Assembly: GCA_963618015.1 (NCBI GenBank)
Contig: CAVEQS010000001.1
Location: forward strand, 109,834-173,833
Direction: 5' to 3'
Source of the DNA: Apopatocola sp963618015
GTDB taxonomy: Bacteria > Bacillota > Clostridia > Oscillospirales > Oscillospiraceae
Length of the DNA: 64,000 bases
Part shown: one piece after another, positions 51,138-59,285 of the stretch
Layout: each line of letters starts with the position of its first letter
Numbering within the stretch: the first letter of the stretch is position 1
Notes under the pieces: generated by a model
Told to the model about the DNA's origin: nothing
Seen by the model: the letters and a program-made list of their open reading frames with translations, nothing else
Databases searched by the model: none
Translations under genes and position numbers: made by a program

Positions 51138-52028
51138 TTAGGTATCGGTATAGCCGAAGTTGCGCAAAAGCGAATTGGAATCGCGCCACTTTTCCTTGAC
51201 CTTCACCCACGTCTGCAAAAAGACCTTTGTACCCATGAATTCTTCAATGTCCTTCCGGGCGTCTTCGCCGATCTTTTTGAGCATCGCGCCGTGCTTGCCG
51301 ATGATGATGCCTTTGTGGCTCGCCTTTTCGCAGTAGATCGTCGCTTCCAGATCGATGATGCCGTCATCCCGCTCGGAAAAGCGCGTGATCTCCACCGCCG
51401 TGCCGTGCGGCACCTCGCGTTCAAGATTGAGCAGCAGCTTTTCGCGGATGAGCTCGGCGCAGACCTGCTTTTCGGGCTGGTCGGTCGTCACGCCCTCCGG
51501 GAAGAGCGCCGGAGACTCCACGGCGAATTTGTCGAGTTCCTTGAGAAGCTCCTCCACACCGTCGCCGGTTTTGGCGGAGATGGGGACGATGGCGTTGAAG
51601 GTATACGCCTCGCTGTAGAGCGCGATAACGGCGAGGAGCTTTTCCGGCTCCACAGTATCAAGCTTGTTGATGGCAAGCACCGCCGGGCAGTTTGCCGCCT
51701 TGATGCTTGCGATCAGTTCGCGCTCCTGCGGCCCGATGGAGGCGACCGGCTCCACAACGAGCACAACGGCGTCCACATCTGCAACGCTCTGGCGCACAAC
51801 GCTGACCATATAATCGCCGAGGCGCGTGCGCGGCTTGTGGAAGCCGGGGGTATCGAGAAATACGAACTGCGTTTCGCCGCGCTGGCACACGGCGGTGATG
51901 CGGTTTCGCGTCGTCTGCGGTTTGTTGGAGACAATGGCGATCTTCTCCCCGGCGAGAGCGTTCGTCAGAGTGGATTTGCCGACGTTAGGCCGTCCGCAGA
52001 TGGTGATCATGGCAGTTTTAGAAATCAT
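51138..52028 (-). CDS. era: GTPase Era
   Basis: Era binds the 3' end of 16S rRNA during 30S maturation. The 296-residue protein has the G1 loop ICGRPNVGKSTLTNAL, G3 FLDTPGFHKPRTRLG, G4 NKLD, G5 SAKTG and a C-terminal KH domain (YCEKASHKGIIIGKHGAMLKKIGEDARKDIEEFMGTKVFLQTWVKVKEKWRD-type region). It overlaps ybeY by 11 bases. Confidence 0.97.
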   Translation of the reverse strand: MISKTAMITICGRPNVGKSTLTNALAGEKIAIVSNKPQTTRNRITAVCQRGETQFVFLDTPGFHKPRTRLGDYMVSVVRQSVADVDAVVLVVEPVASIGPQERELIASIKAANCPAVLAINKLDTVEPEKLLAVIALYSEAYTFNAIVPISAKTGDGVEELLKELDKFAVESPALFPEGVTTDQPEKQVCAELIREKLLLNLEREVPHGTAVEITRFSERDDGIIDLEATIYCEKASHKGIIIGKHGAMLKKIGEDARKDIEEFMGTKVFLQTWVKVKEKWRDSNSLLRNFGYTDT

Positions 52029-52473
52029 AGCCGAGCTCCTTCATAATGGCTTTTTCTCTCGCACGCATTTTGGCTTTTTCCTCGCCCTCGTCGAGATGGT
52101 CGTAGCCGAGCAGATGCAGCACGGAATGCACCGTGAGATACTGTGCCTCGTGCTCAAATCCTCCGCCATACTCTTCGCCCTGCGCTTCGGCGCGCTCGAG
52201 CGAGAGCACCATGTCGCCGAGATAGCGGCGATTCGTGTCATAGTCCATTTCGTCGATGGGGAACGAGAGAACGTCCGTCGCGCGGTCTACGCCGCGCTGT
52301 TCGCGGTTGATCGCGTGGATGCCCTCGTCGTTCGTGAGCGTGACGCCGATCTCGCAGGGCTCGTCCACCCCCTCGGCGCGCAGCGCCGCGGCGGCGGCCT
52401 TTTTCACGAGCGAGGCCGTTTCCGGGTGGCCGAGATTGCGCTTTTCGCGGTAAATGTAAAACTTATGCTGCAT
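52018..52473 (-). CDS. ybeY: Endoribonuclease YbeY
   Basis: YbeY is a zinc metalloprotein needed for 16S rRNA 3' end maturation. The 151-residue protein has LTNDEGIHAINREQRGVDRATDVLSFP and the zinc motif HSVLHLLGYDHLDEGE (HxxxHxxxxxH). It lies between phoH (2 bases upstream) and era (11-base overlap), the conserved phoH-ybeY-era order. Confidence 0.97.
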   Translation of the reverse strand: MQHKFYIYREKRNLGHPETASLVKKAAAAALRAEGVDEPCEIGVTLTNDEGIHAINREQRGVDRATDVLSFPIDEMDYDTNRRYLGDMVLSLERAEAQGEEYGGGFEHEAQYLTVHSVLHLLGYDHLDEGEEKAKMRAREKAIMKELGYDF

Positions 52474-52475
52474 CG

Positions 52476-53504
52476 TTATTTCCTCTTATTGTATCCGTTA
52501 TTGTCCCGGCGCTGCGGCGCAGCGTTCTTTTTCTCCCGCTCCGCAGCGGCAGCGGCGGCCTTTTCATGCTTTTCGTAGGCGGCGATGATCTGCTGCACGA
52601 GCGCGTGGCGCACCACGTCTGCGCCGGTGAAGCGGCAGATGGCGATATCGTCCACGCCGTCGAGCACTCGCATGGCCTCCTTGAGTCCGGACGCCTTGTC
52701 TGCCGGGAGGTCGATCTGCGTCACATCGCCAGTGATGACCATTTTGCTGTTGAAGCCGAGGCGCGTGAGGAACATTTTCATCTGCTCGCGGGACGTGTTC
52801 TGTGCCTCATCGAGAATGATGAAGCTGTCATCGAGCGTGCGTCCGCGCATATACGCAAGCGGGGCCACTTCAATGTTGCCCTTTTCGAGATAGGTATTGT
52901 ATGTTTCGGGTCCGAGCATGTCGAAGAGCGCGTCGTACAGCGGGCGCAGGTACGGATCGACCTTGCTCTGCAGATCGCCGGGCAGGAAGCCGAGCCGCTC
53001 GCCCGCCTCGACCGCCGGGCGCGTAAGGATGATGCGGTTGACGCTCTTCTCGCGGAACGCCGCCACCGCCGCGGCCACGGCAAGGTATGTTTTGCCCGTA
53101 CCGGCGGGGCCGATGCCGAGCGTCACGGTGTTCTCCCGGATGGCCTGCACATACGCTTTCTGGCCAAGCGTTTTCGGCTTGACGGGGCGTCCCTTCGCCG
53201 TGATGCAGACAACGCCGCTGTCGAGTTCCCGGATCTGATCCTCCTGTCCGGAGCGGATCATGCCGATCACGTAGCGCACGCGCTGTTCGTCCACGGTCTC
53301 GCCGCGCGCAGCGAGCATCAAAAGGTTCTGCACCGCCTTTTCCGCGGATACAACGTCCTCCGGCTCGCCAGAGATTTTGAGCTCGGCGTCCCGGTCGGTG
53401 ACGCGGACGTTCCACTCCTTTTCAATAATGTGCAGATTTTGGTCGAACGAACCGAAAACATTGAGAATGTCCTCGACGCGCTCGGCGGAAATGATTCGTT
53501 CCAT
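52476..53504 (-). CDS. PhoH-family ATPase (PhoH/PhoL)
   Basis: The 342-residue protein has an N-terminal KH-like region (to about residue 85), then the P-loop ATPase domain with TLGIGPAGTGKTYLAVAAA, a RPAVEAGERLGFLPGDL segment and DDSFIILDEAQNTSREQMKMFLTRLG (Walker B). The family is linked to RNA processing with YbeY, its downstream neighbour. The ATG at 53504 (MERIISAERVEDIL) has AGGAG 5 bases upstream. The C-terminal tail (KHEKAAAAAAEREKKN) is low complexity. Confidence 0.92.
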   Translation of the reverse strand: MERIISAERVEDILNVFGSFDQNLHIIEKEWNVRVTDRDAELKISGEPEDVVSAEKAVQNLLMLAARGETVDEQRVRYVIGMIRSGQEDQIRELDSGVVCITAKGRPVKPKTLGQKAYVQAIRENTVTLGIGPAGTGKTYLAVAAAVAAFREKSVNRIILTRPAVEAGERLGFLPGDLQSKVDPYLRPLYDALFDMLGPETYNTYLEKGNIEVAPLAYMRGRTLDDSFIILDEAQNTSREQMKMFLTRLGFNSKMVITGDVTQIDLPADKASGLKEAMRVLDGVDDIAICRFTGADVVRHALVQQIIAAYEKHEKAAAAAAEREKKNAAPQRRDNNGYNKRK

Positions 53505-53529
53505 GGATTCTCCTGTATTCTTCATCCGG

Positions 53530-54726
53530 TCATGGCCGGAGAGTTTCTTCGTCAATGCGTTCCTCGCACTCGCACCGCAGCGTGAGTGCAAGCATACCGT
53601 TTTCTTCCGATTCGGTAAAGTACTCTGAGATCACTTTGCCCGTCTCGCCGATCCGCTCTTGGAGCGCGGCGCGCAGTTCCTCTTCAAGCGCGGCGCGCAC
53701 CGCCGCGTGCGAGAGCGGCTGCTCGGCGAGCGCATACGGACGTACCGTATCAAATGCGACGGCAACAGGCAGGGAAAACACGCCCTCTATGCCCAGCCGC
53801 CATATCTTTGTAATTTTATCACACTCCATACCGGAAATTCCACTATCCGCGTAAAAATTTATTCGCGAATCACCGAGAAGGAGAGCAAAGCGATACCGCG
53901 CCGCGCCTGCCGTCTCTTTTCGTCCGGCCGCGAGCGGCGCGGAGGCCGTGAGCTCATACCAGGTGTGCGCCGTGATCTCGGCGCGGGCATGGACGGTGCG
54001 CGTCTCACCATGCCGGGCAGCGCGCTCACAGCTCACGAGCGTCTGCCCGGTCGTGACGGCGTCGCCGCGCGAGACGAGCGCCTCCCCCTCGAATACGTGG
54101 ATCTCCGTAATGACGCCGGAGCGCGACGCCGTAACGTCCGCGGCCTGCCGCGGGTCGGTGATCTCCGGCTTTTTCACCGCAGCGCGCACCTCCACGCTTG
54201 CCGTACTCCCCCGGACGTTTACCGCGAGCCAGCAAAGCCCCGGCAGCTCCGCGAGCGCGCGCGAGCGGATGCGCTCGCCCCGAAAGCCCGGCCAGAAGCT
54301 CCCGACGCCGATGCCCTGCTCGGCGAGCGTGCGGAGGATCACGGCGTCCGGGATATCCGAATCGTTCTCCGTTACGCGAATGTCCCAGACAAAGAGCGAC
54401 GATATAAGGAGCGCTGCAGTGATCACAGCGGCGCACAGCGCCGCCCACCGCCGCCGGTGCAGGAAATTCTTCCACACCGGCCTCCCGCGCACGGACATCA
54501 CCTCGACGTCGCACCCACAGCGCGGGGCAAGGGCTTTGACGCGCTCGGCATCGGCAGCGAAGATCAGCGCACGGCATGTGATGAGATCGTCCGACTCCAC
54601 GCCCTCGATGGTGATCCGCTCTCGGATGCAGCCATTCACCAGCTTCCACGGCGCCGCGCCCGTGATGCGAATTTCCGCAGCGCCGCGCAGCAGGCGCTCA
54701 ACGCACCCGGTTTTTCCCTTACGCAT
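53530..54726 (-). CDS. yqfD: Sporulation protein YqfD
   Basis: The 398-residue protein has an N-terminal cytoplasmic domain (RITGAAPWKLVNGCIRERITIEGV), one membrane helix (WAALCAAVITAALLISSLFVW, about residues 93-113) and a large outer domain with FtsQ/POTRA-like start (VWDIRVTENDSDIPDAVILRTLAEQGIGVGSFWPG), GLCWLAVNVRGSTASVEV and GVITEIHVFEGEALV. This is the YqfD family, which is expressed in the mother cell during sporulation. It overlaps yqfC by 8 bases. Confidence 0.9.
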   Translation of the reverse strand: MRKGKTGCVERLLRGAAEIRITGAAPWKLVNGCIRERITIEGVESDDLITCRALIFAADAERVKALAPRCGCDVEVMSVRGRPVWKNFLHRRRWAALCAAVITAALLISSLFVWDIRVTENDSDIPDAVILRTLAEQGIGVGSFWPGFRGERIRSRALAELPGLCWLAVNVRGSTASVEVRAAVKKPEITDPRQAADVTASRSGVITEIHVFEGEALVSRGDAVTTGQTLVSCERAARHGETRTVHARAEITAHTWYELTASAPLAAGRKETAGAARYRFALLLGDSRINFYADSGISGMECDKITKIWRLGIEGVFSLPVAVAFDTVRPYALAEQPLSHAAVRAALEEELRAALQERIGETGKVISEYFTESEENGMLALTLRCECEERIDEETLRP

Positions 54727-54988
54727 ATTCCACCGCGGCGATCCGCCCGGTCACGATCAATGTGTCCCGGTCCATGGCGTGCAGCGTCAGCTCCGCGCCG
54801 AGAATGCGCACTCTCCCGGCGGCGGCGCTCACCTCGATGCTCTGCGCATCGTAGCCAAGCAGCCCGCGGTGATGCTCCACCACGGCGCGGCGCCGCCCGA
54901 TGAGCGTCACGCGCAGCGCATCGGATACAGCCTCCTCCGGCAGTTCAAGCGAATCGGCAAGATCCGCTACCGTATCGCGTAATTTCAT
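54719..54988 (-). CDS. yqfC: Sporulation protein YqfC
   Basis: The 89-residue protein MKLRDTVADLADSLELPEEAV continues with a beta-rich region (VEHHRGLLGYDAQSIEVSAAAGRVRILGAELTLHAMDRDTLIVTGRIAAVEY) that matches the YqfC/YabP spore-coat-like domain. The ATG at 54988 has GGAGG 7 bases upstream; a longer open frame to 55525 is a shadow of ylbJ on the other strand. It heads the yqfC-yqfD-phoH-ybeY-era transcript. Confidence 0.88.
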   Translation of the reverse strand: MKLRDTVADLADSLELPEEAVSDALRVTLIGRRRAVVEHHRGLLGYDAQSIEVSAAAGRVRILGAELTLHAMDRDTLIVTGRIAAVEYA

Positions 54989-55072
54989 AGCACCGCCTCC
55001 CCCGTCCATCTTATGAGCAGGGCGGTGCGTACATGCCGCATGAAGTACCCGCGCCGGACATAGAGTAACGGT

Positions 55073-56026
55073 ATGAAAAAACGTGTTTTCGGATACGCCG
55101 CAGGCGCGGCGCTCTTTCTTCTCTTTCTCTTCTCCTCTGCGGACGCACGGCAGGGCGCGGCCGAAGGGCTGCGGCTGTGGGGGACGCTTCTTGTGCCGTC
55201 TCTCCTGCCGTATTTTGCCGCCGCCGGACTGCTCACGCGGCTTGGCGCGGTGGAGGCACTCGCGCGCCGTCTTGCCCCGGCCGCCTCGCGTCTCTTCGGC
55301 GTGAGCGGCGCGGGAGCGGCGGTATTTCTGCTCGGTCTTTCCGGCGGATATCCGCTCGGTGCGGCGAGCATTGGGACGCTTTATGAAAACGGCACGATCT
55401 CGAAGGACGAAGCCGAACATCTTCTCCTTTTCTGCGACAACTCCGGCCCGGCGTTCGCCGTGGGCGCGCTCGGCACCGGTGTATTCGGGTCCGCCGGGTG
55501 GGGACTGCTGCTCTGGGGCATCCACGCGCTATCCGCCGCCGCGGTCGGCATTCTCTTCCGCCGGAAACGATCCGATAAGGCTCCTTTGCCCCCGGCGCGC
55601 CCTCCCATGGATTTCAGCGCAGCGCTCGGCAGCGCCGTCACGGCCGCAGGGCAAACGCTTTTGCAGATCGGCGCTTATGTAATTTTCTTTTCGGCGCTCC
55701 TCGCCTCGCTGGGAACGTTCGGCTTCCCGGACACGCTCGCCGGAGAGCTCGCACTTTGCACCGGCGCGCCGCTCTCCTTCTTCCGGGCGCTTTTCACCGG
55801 CGCGCTGGAGCTCTCCAGCGGTATCGGCGCAATGGCCGGTATTCCGCTCACGCCCGGGAGCTTTGCTCTCGGCGCGTTTCTGCTGAGCTGGGGCGGGCTG
55901 TGCGTCCACGGGCAGGCCGGAGCCGCTGTAAGGGAACTGAAAACAAGAAAACGCCTCGGAGGGAAATTCCTCCAGGGCGTTTTCTCCGCGGTGCTCGCCT
56001 ACGGCGCCGCGTTGTTAATTATGTAA
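55073..56026 (+). CDS. ylbJ: Sporulation integral membrane protein YlbJ-like
   Basis: The 317-residue membrane protein has about eight predicted helices and two related Gate-type halves: LWGTLLVPSLLPYFAAAGLLTRLG with GLSGGYPLGAASIGTLYENG in the first, and TAAGQTLLQIGAYVIFFSALLASLG in the second. This matches the YlbJ/SpoIIM-like nucleoside-recognition family used in spore cortex formation. It is divergent from yqfC, another sporulation gene. Its stop codon is the TAA inside the first unit of the second 14-bp repeat array. No strong ribosome-binding site is seen. Confidence 0.8.
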   Translation: MKKRVFGYAAGAALFLLFLFSSADARQGAAEGLRLWGTLLVPSLLPYFAAAGLLTRLGAVEALARRLAPAASRLFGVSGAGAAVFLLGLSGGYPLGAASIGTLYENGTISKDEAEHLLLFCDNSGPAFAVGALGTGVFGSAGWGLLLWGIHALSAAAVGILFRRKRSDKAPLPPARPPMDFSAALGSAVTAAGQTLLQIGAYVIFFSALLASLGTFGFPDTLAGELALCTGAPLSFFRALFTGALELSSGIGAMAGIPLTPGSFALGAFLLSWGGLCVHGQAGAAVRELKTRKRLGGKFLQGVFSAVLAYGAALLIM

Positions 56027-56088
56027 ACCATTTTATGTCTATTAAATTACGTAAATAATATTACGTTAATTAAATTATGTTAACTTAT
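56019..56088. repeat. Second array of five 14-bp units, inverted relative to the first
   Basis: Units start at 56019, 56033, 56047, 56061 and 56075, exactly 14 bases apart: TTATGTAAA, TTATGTCTA, TTACGTAAA, TTACGTTAA and TTATGTTAA. These are the reverse complements of the TTTACRTAA units at 50065-50162. The array fills the 58-base gap between ylbJ and the chromate transporter gene and contains the stop codons of both. Confidence 0.88.
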
Positions 56089-56669
56089 ACGCCGCCAAGC
56101 CGGAATACGATGCCCGCAACGGCAGCGAGGGCAAGGAATACGACCGGGTGCAGCTTTTTGACGGGTTTCACAAGATTCGTGAGCACCCAGATCACGGCGA
56201 ACAGGATCAGGTTTTTCCATTGGAAAAGGGCGGCAATCCGGTACGAGGCGCGAACTGCGTCAAGATTCAGCAGCACCAGTACGAACACCGACCACCCCGC
56301 CGCGGCAATGAGGCCGGTGGAGGCCGGGCGCAGCGTGTAGAACGCAGCGTCTACGTACTTATTCGTGCGGAATGCCTGCAGCGCCATGGCGATGAGGACG
56401 ATGACGATCACGCTTGGGGTAACGAGGCCAAGCGTTGCGATGATGCCGCCGAGGACGCCGCCGCAGTCGAAGCCCACGTAGGTCGCCATATTCACGCCGA
56501 TCGGGCCGGGCGTGGATTCGGAAATGGCGAGCATGTTCGCCACGTCCGCCGTGCCGAACCAGCCGGTTTTCGCGCCGAGGGAATAGAGGAACGGAAGCGT
56601 GGCAAGGCCGCCCCCGATGGAGAACAGTCCGACCTTGAAGAACTCCCAAAACAGACGAAGATAGATCAT
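56085..56669 (-). CDS. Chromate transporter ChrA-family half-subunit (second gene)
   Basis: The 194-residue protein has the CHR domain pattern: FFKVGLFSIGGGLATLPFLYSL at the start, ISESTPGPIGVNMATYVGFDCGG and six helices. Short-chain ChrA proteins come as pairs of homologous halves inserted in opposite orientation in the membrane. The ATG at 56669 has AAGGAGG 7 bases upstream and overlaps the first half-gene by 4 bases. Chromate export is the family name; the true substrate in a gut anaerobe may differ. Confidence 0.88.
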   Translation of the reverse strand: MIYLRLFWEFFKVGLFSIGGGLATLPFLYSLGAKTGWFGTADVANMLAISESTPGPIGVNMATYVGFDCGGVLGGIIATLGLVTPSVIVIVLIAMALQAFRTNKYVDAAFYTLRPASTGLIAAAGWSVFVLVLLNLDAVRASYRIAALFQWKNLILFAVIWVLTNLVKPVKKLHPVVFLALAAVAGIVFRLGGV

Positions 56670-57223
56670 GCCTTGCCCTCCTTTCCGGCGCGCAGCCACA
56701 CGCGCACAACGATGCCGAGCACCGCCGCGGCAACAATGAACACCACGGGGCTCACGTGGCTCAGCAGCACCGAGCCGAGGAACACGACGATAAACACGCC
56801 GAGCGTGAGCTTATCCACCACGGACTTTTTCCATAGCTTCACAATGGAGTTGAGGATAAGCACGCAGACCGCAACGCGGATGCCCGCGAACGCATTCTGC
56901 ACGGCGGCAATGTGGGCAAAGTTGCTCAGCAGCGCCGCGATGATCGTGATGATCACAAGCGACGGCGCTACGATGCCGAGCGTGGCAAAAATCGCGCCGG
57001 GAAGCTTTTTCTCCTTAAAGCCGACAAAGGTGGCAGTGTTTACCGCAATGATGCCGGGCGTGCATTGGCCGACGGCGAAATAGTCCAGGAGTTCCTCCTC
57101 CGTGGCCCAGTTTTTCTTTTCCACGATCTCTCGCTGCAAAAGCGGCAGCATGGCGTAGCCGCCGCCAAAGGTGAACAGCCCGATCCGGAAAAACGTACAG
57201 AACAGATCCAAAAGCAGGGGCAA
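56666..57223 (-). CDS. Chromate transporter ChrA-family half-subunit (first gene)
   Basis: The 185-residue protein has FFRIGLFTFGGGYAMLPLLQREIVEKKNW, then FAVGQCTPGIIAVNTATFVGF, the same CHR-domain landmarks as its partner, with about 35% identity by eye. It is translated first, and the ATGA overlap with the second gene implies a fixed 1:1 supply of the two halves. A consensus promoter lies upstream. Confidence 0.88.
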   Translation of the reverse strand: MPLLLDLFCTFFRIGLFTFGGGYAMLPLLQREIVEKKNWATEEELLDYFAVGQCTPGIIAVNTATFVGFKEKKLPGAIFATLGIVAPSLVIITIIAALLSNFAHIAAVQNAFAGIRVAVCVLILNSIVKLWKKSVVDKLTLGVFIVVFLGSVLLSHVSPVVFIVAAAVLGIVVRVWLRAGKEGKA

Positions 57224-57259
57224 GGGTACGACCTTCTTTCCTTATATCTAATCCCGCAC

Positions 57260-57288
57260 ATTATAGCAAAGTGTTTTTCCATTGGCAA
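57260..57288 (-). promoter_or_regulatory. Promoter of the chrA pair
   Basis: On the minus strand TTGCCA (57288-57283), a 17-base spacer and TATAAT (57265-57260). Confidence 0.75.
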
Positions 57289-57310
57289 TATCGGAAAGCT
57301 ATGATAGAAT
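57282..57310 (+). promoter_or_regulatory. Promoter of rlmD
   Basis: TTGGCA (57282-57287), a 17-base spacer and TAGAAT (57305-57310). Its -35 is the same DNA, read on the other strand, as the chrA -35. The predicted leader is only about 13 bases. Confidence 0.65.
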
Positions 57311-57329
57311 ACCTTCCGGGTGATCGATT

Positions 57330-58979
57330 TTGGCTAAACTGGCTGAACTGAAGAAAAATGAAATTTATCCTACCCGCATCACCGGCTACACTTCGGAGGG
57401 CGTGGGCGTCTGCCGCATCGGCGAGCGCGCCGTATTCGTCCCCGGGACAATCTCCGGCGAAGAGTGGGATGTGCGCATCGTGCGCAGCACGTCCGCCGCC
57501 GTGTGGGGGCGGGGCGAGGCGCTGCGCGCCGCATCGCCGCACCGCGTAGAGCCGGACTGTCCGGTATATCCCCGCTGCGGTGGATGCGCGCTGCGGCACA
57601 TGGACTATGAAGAGGAGCTCGCCTTAAAATTGCAGCGCGTGAACGACGCGCTGCACCGCATCGGGAAACTGGACTTTTCCGTTTCCGGCATTCTTCCCGC
57701 GCTTGCAGACGCGCGGCAGCGCCGCAAGGTGATCTTCAACGTTGCCGAGCAAAACGGTCATCCCGTCGCCGGGTTTTACCGTGCACGCTCGCACGACGTT
57801 GTCCCCGTGCCGGATTGTCCCGCTGTGCCGAAGGGCTCACTCGCGTGCGCCAGAACGGTGCTCGATTGGATGGAGCAGGAGCACATCCCGGTATACGATG
57901 AAGCCGCCAAGAGAGACGGTGTGCGCCATATTTTCTATCGCTCCTCCCACCTCACGGAGGACGCCGTGCTGACGCTCACCGCGTCCCGCTCGCCCGGAGA
58001 AAAGGCGCTCGGCATACTCGCAGCCATGCTGCGCGAGCGCTGCCCGGAGATAACGGGGCTGGTGCTCAACCGCAACACCGCCCGCGGCAACACCGTGCTC
58101 GCTGGGGAGTTTGATACCGTTTGGGGCAGCGACATTCTCACCGAGGGGCTGTGCGGCCTTACATTCACGCTCTCACCCCGCTCGTTTTTCCAGGTGAATC
58201 CGCCGCAGGCCGAGCGGCTGTATGAAGCCGCGCTCGGTTTCGCCGGCATCACGCCGGGCATGACGGCGCTCGATCTCTACTGCGGCACGGGCACGATCGG
58301 CCTTTGCATGGCGTCTCGCGGTGCGAACGTCATCGGTGCTGAGGTTATCCCTGCCGCCGTGGAAAATGCCAAGGACAACGCGCGGCGGAATGGTCTTTCG
58401 GAATCGTGCGAATTTCTCTGCGCCGACGCCGGAGAGGCCGCCGCAGAGCTCGCGCGGCGCGGTATCCGCCCGCAGGTGATCGTCGTCGATCCGCCGCGGC
58501 GCGGGCTGGACGAGAGCGTCATCTCCCACGCTGTGGGGATGCAACCGGAGCGGATCGTGTACGTCTCCTGTGACCCCGGCACGCTCGCGCGCGACCTTGC
58601 CTCGTTTGCCCGGCAGGGCTACGCCCCCGTGGACGGCATCGCCGTGGACATGTTCCCGCGGACAAGCCATGTGGAGACGGTATGCCTATTGTCCAAACTT
58701 CAAGGTAAAGAACATATCGAGATTGAAGTGAAGATGGACGAGTTAGATTTGACCGCTGCGGAGAAAAAGGCAACCTATGAGGAAATCAAGGCGTATGTTC
58801 TGGAACATACCGGCTTGAAGGTCAGTAGTCTTTATATCGCGCAGGTAAAACAGAAGTGCGGTATCATCGAGCGTGAGAACTATAATAAGCCGAAGTCTGA
58901 GGACGCTAGACAGCCGCAATGCCCGCCGGAAAAGGAAAGCGCAATCAAAGAAGCGTTGAAGCATTTCGGGATGATTTGA
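57330..58979 (+). CDS. rlmD: RlmD/TrmA-family 23S rRNA uracil-C5 methyltransferase with AT-rich C-terminal extension
   Basis: The 549-residue protein has an N-terminal TRAM domain (TRITGYTSEGVGVCRIGERAVFVPGTISGE), a Cys cluster for 4Fe-4S (CPVYPRCGGCALRHM), the SAM-binding DLYCGTGTIGLCMA, VVDPPRRGLDESV and the catalytic YVSCDPGTLARDL. It would normally end near TSHVETVCLLSKL (about residue 457). A further 90 residues follow (KMDELDLTAAEKKATYEEIKAYVLEHTG ...), with AT-rich codons unlike the rest. The start is taken as TTG at 57330; there is no upstream ATG. The extension probably arrived with the island downstream. Identity of the core is firm; RlmD versus another TrmA paralogue is not. Confidence 0.88.
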   Translation: MAKLAELKKNEIYPTRITGYTSEGVGVCRIGERAVFVPGTISGEEWDVRIVRSTSAAVWGRGEALRAASPHRVEPDCPVYPRCGGCALRHMDYEEELALKLQRVNDALHRIGKLDFSVSGILPALADARQRRKVIFNVAEQNGHPVAGFYRARSHDVVPVPDCPAVPKGSLACARTVLDWMEQEHIPVYDEAAKRDGVRHIFYRSSHLTEDAVLTLTASRSPGEKALGILAAMLRERCPEITGLVLNRNTARGNTVLAGEFDTVWGSDILTEGLCGLTFTLSPRSFFQVNPPQAERLYEAALGFAGITPGMTALDLYCGTGTIGLCMASRGANVIGAEVIPAAVENAKDNARRNGLSESCEFLCADAGEAAAELARRGIRPQVIVVDPPRRGLDESVISHAVGMQPERIVYVSCDPGTLARDLASFARQGYAPVDGIAVDMFPRTSHVETVCLLSKLQGKEHIEIEVKMDELDLTAAEKKATYEEIKAYVLEHTGLKVSSLYIAQVKQKCGIIERENYNKPKSEDARQPQCPPEKESAIKEALKHFGMI

Positions 58980-59285
58980 GGTAACGTATATAGAGCGCTT
59001 TCTCCTTAGAGATGAGCATTCTGAAAATTTCATATAATCGTCTTTGAAAACTACTAGCTGGCAGGAAATAGACAAAGCGGACTTGAGAAAAATTGCTGAA
59101 ATTGCACTAAATACAATGACAAAGCTACGATGAGGCCAAGAGGTAACACTATATATTGAGGAGAATCTATAAAGTGCTTGATGCAAATATAGGTGACATT
59201 ATGGAGTTTTTGTCTGAAAAATCTCAGACTGATTTATCAGGCAATGATTTTATGAGGAACATCAATTAATTAAGGAGGATTGGAC
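58980..59285. other. AT-rich spacer with decayed coding remnants
   Basis: This 300-base gap at the left of the island has no full gene. One frame (about 59041-59133) reads SLKTTSWQEIDKADLRKIAE then IALNTMTKLR and a stop, without a start codon, and looks like the tail of a lost gene. A 31-codon frame with its own ribosome-binding site follows. A good AAGGAGG lies at the right end for the next gene. No promoter of consensus quality was found. Confidence 0.5.
59174..59269 (+). CDS. Possible small ORF upstream of the restriction genes
   Basis: GTG at 59174 is preceded by GAGGAG about 10 bases upstream and opens a 31-residue frame, VLDANIGDIMEFLSEKSQTD LSGNDFMRNIN. The stop is 16 bases before the ATPase start. 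It may be a leader peptide, a tiny partner or the end of a decayed gene; I do not recognise it. Confidence 0.35.
   Translation: MLDANIGDIMEFLSEKSQTDLSGNDFMRNIN

Noticed and set aside
54989..55525. N-terminal extension of yqfC
   Set aside because: Antisense to ylbJ, arginine-rich and without homology; the ATG at 54988 has a good ribosome-binding site.
56085..57223. Frameshifted single chrA gene
   Set aside because: Both halves have their own start, ribosome-binding site and complete CHR domain, joined by an ATGA overlap; this is the normal two-subunit form.
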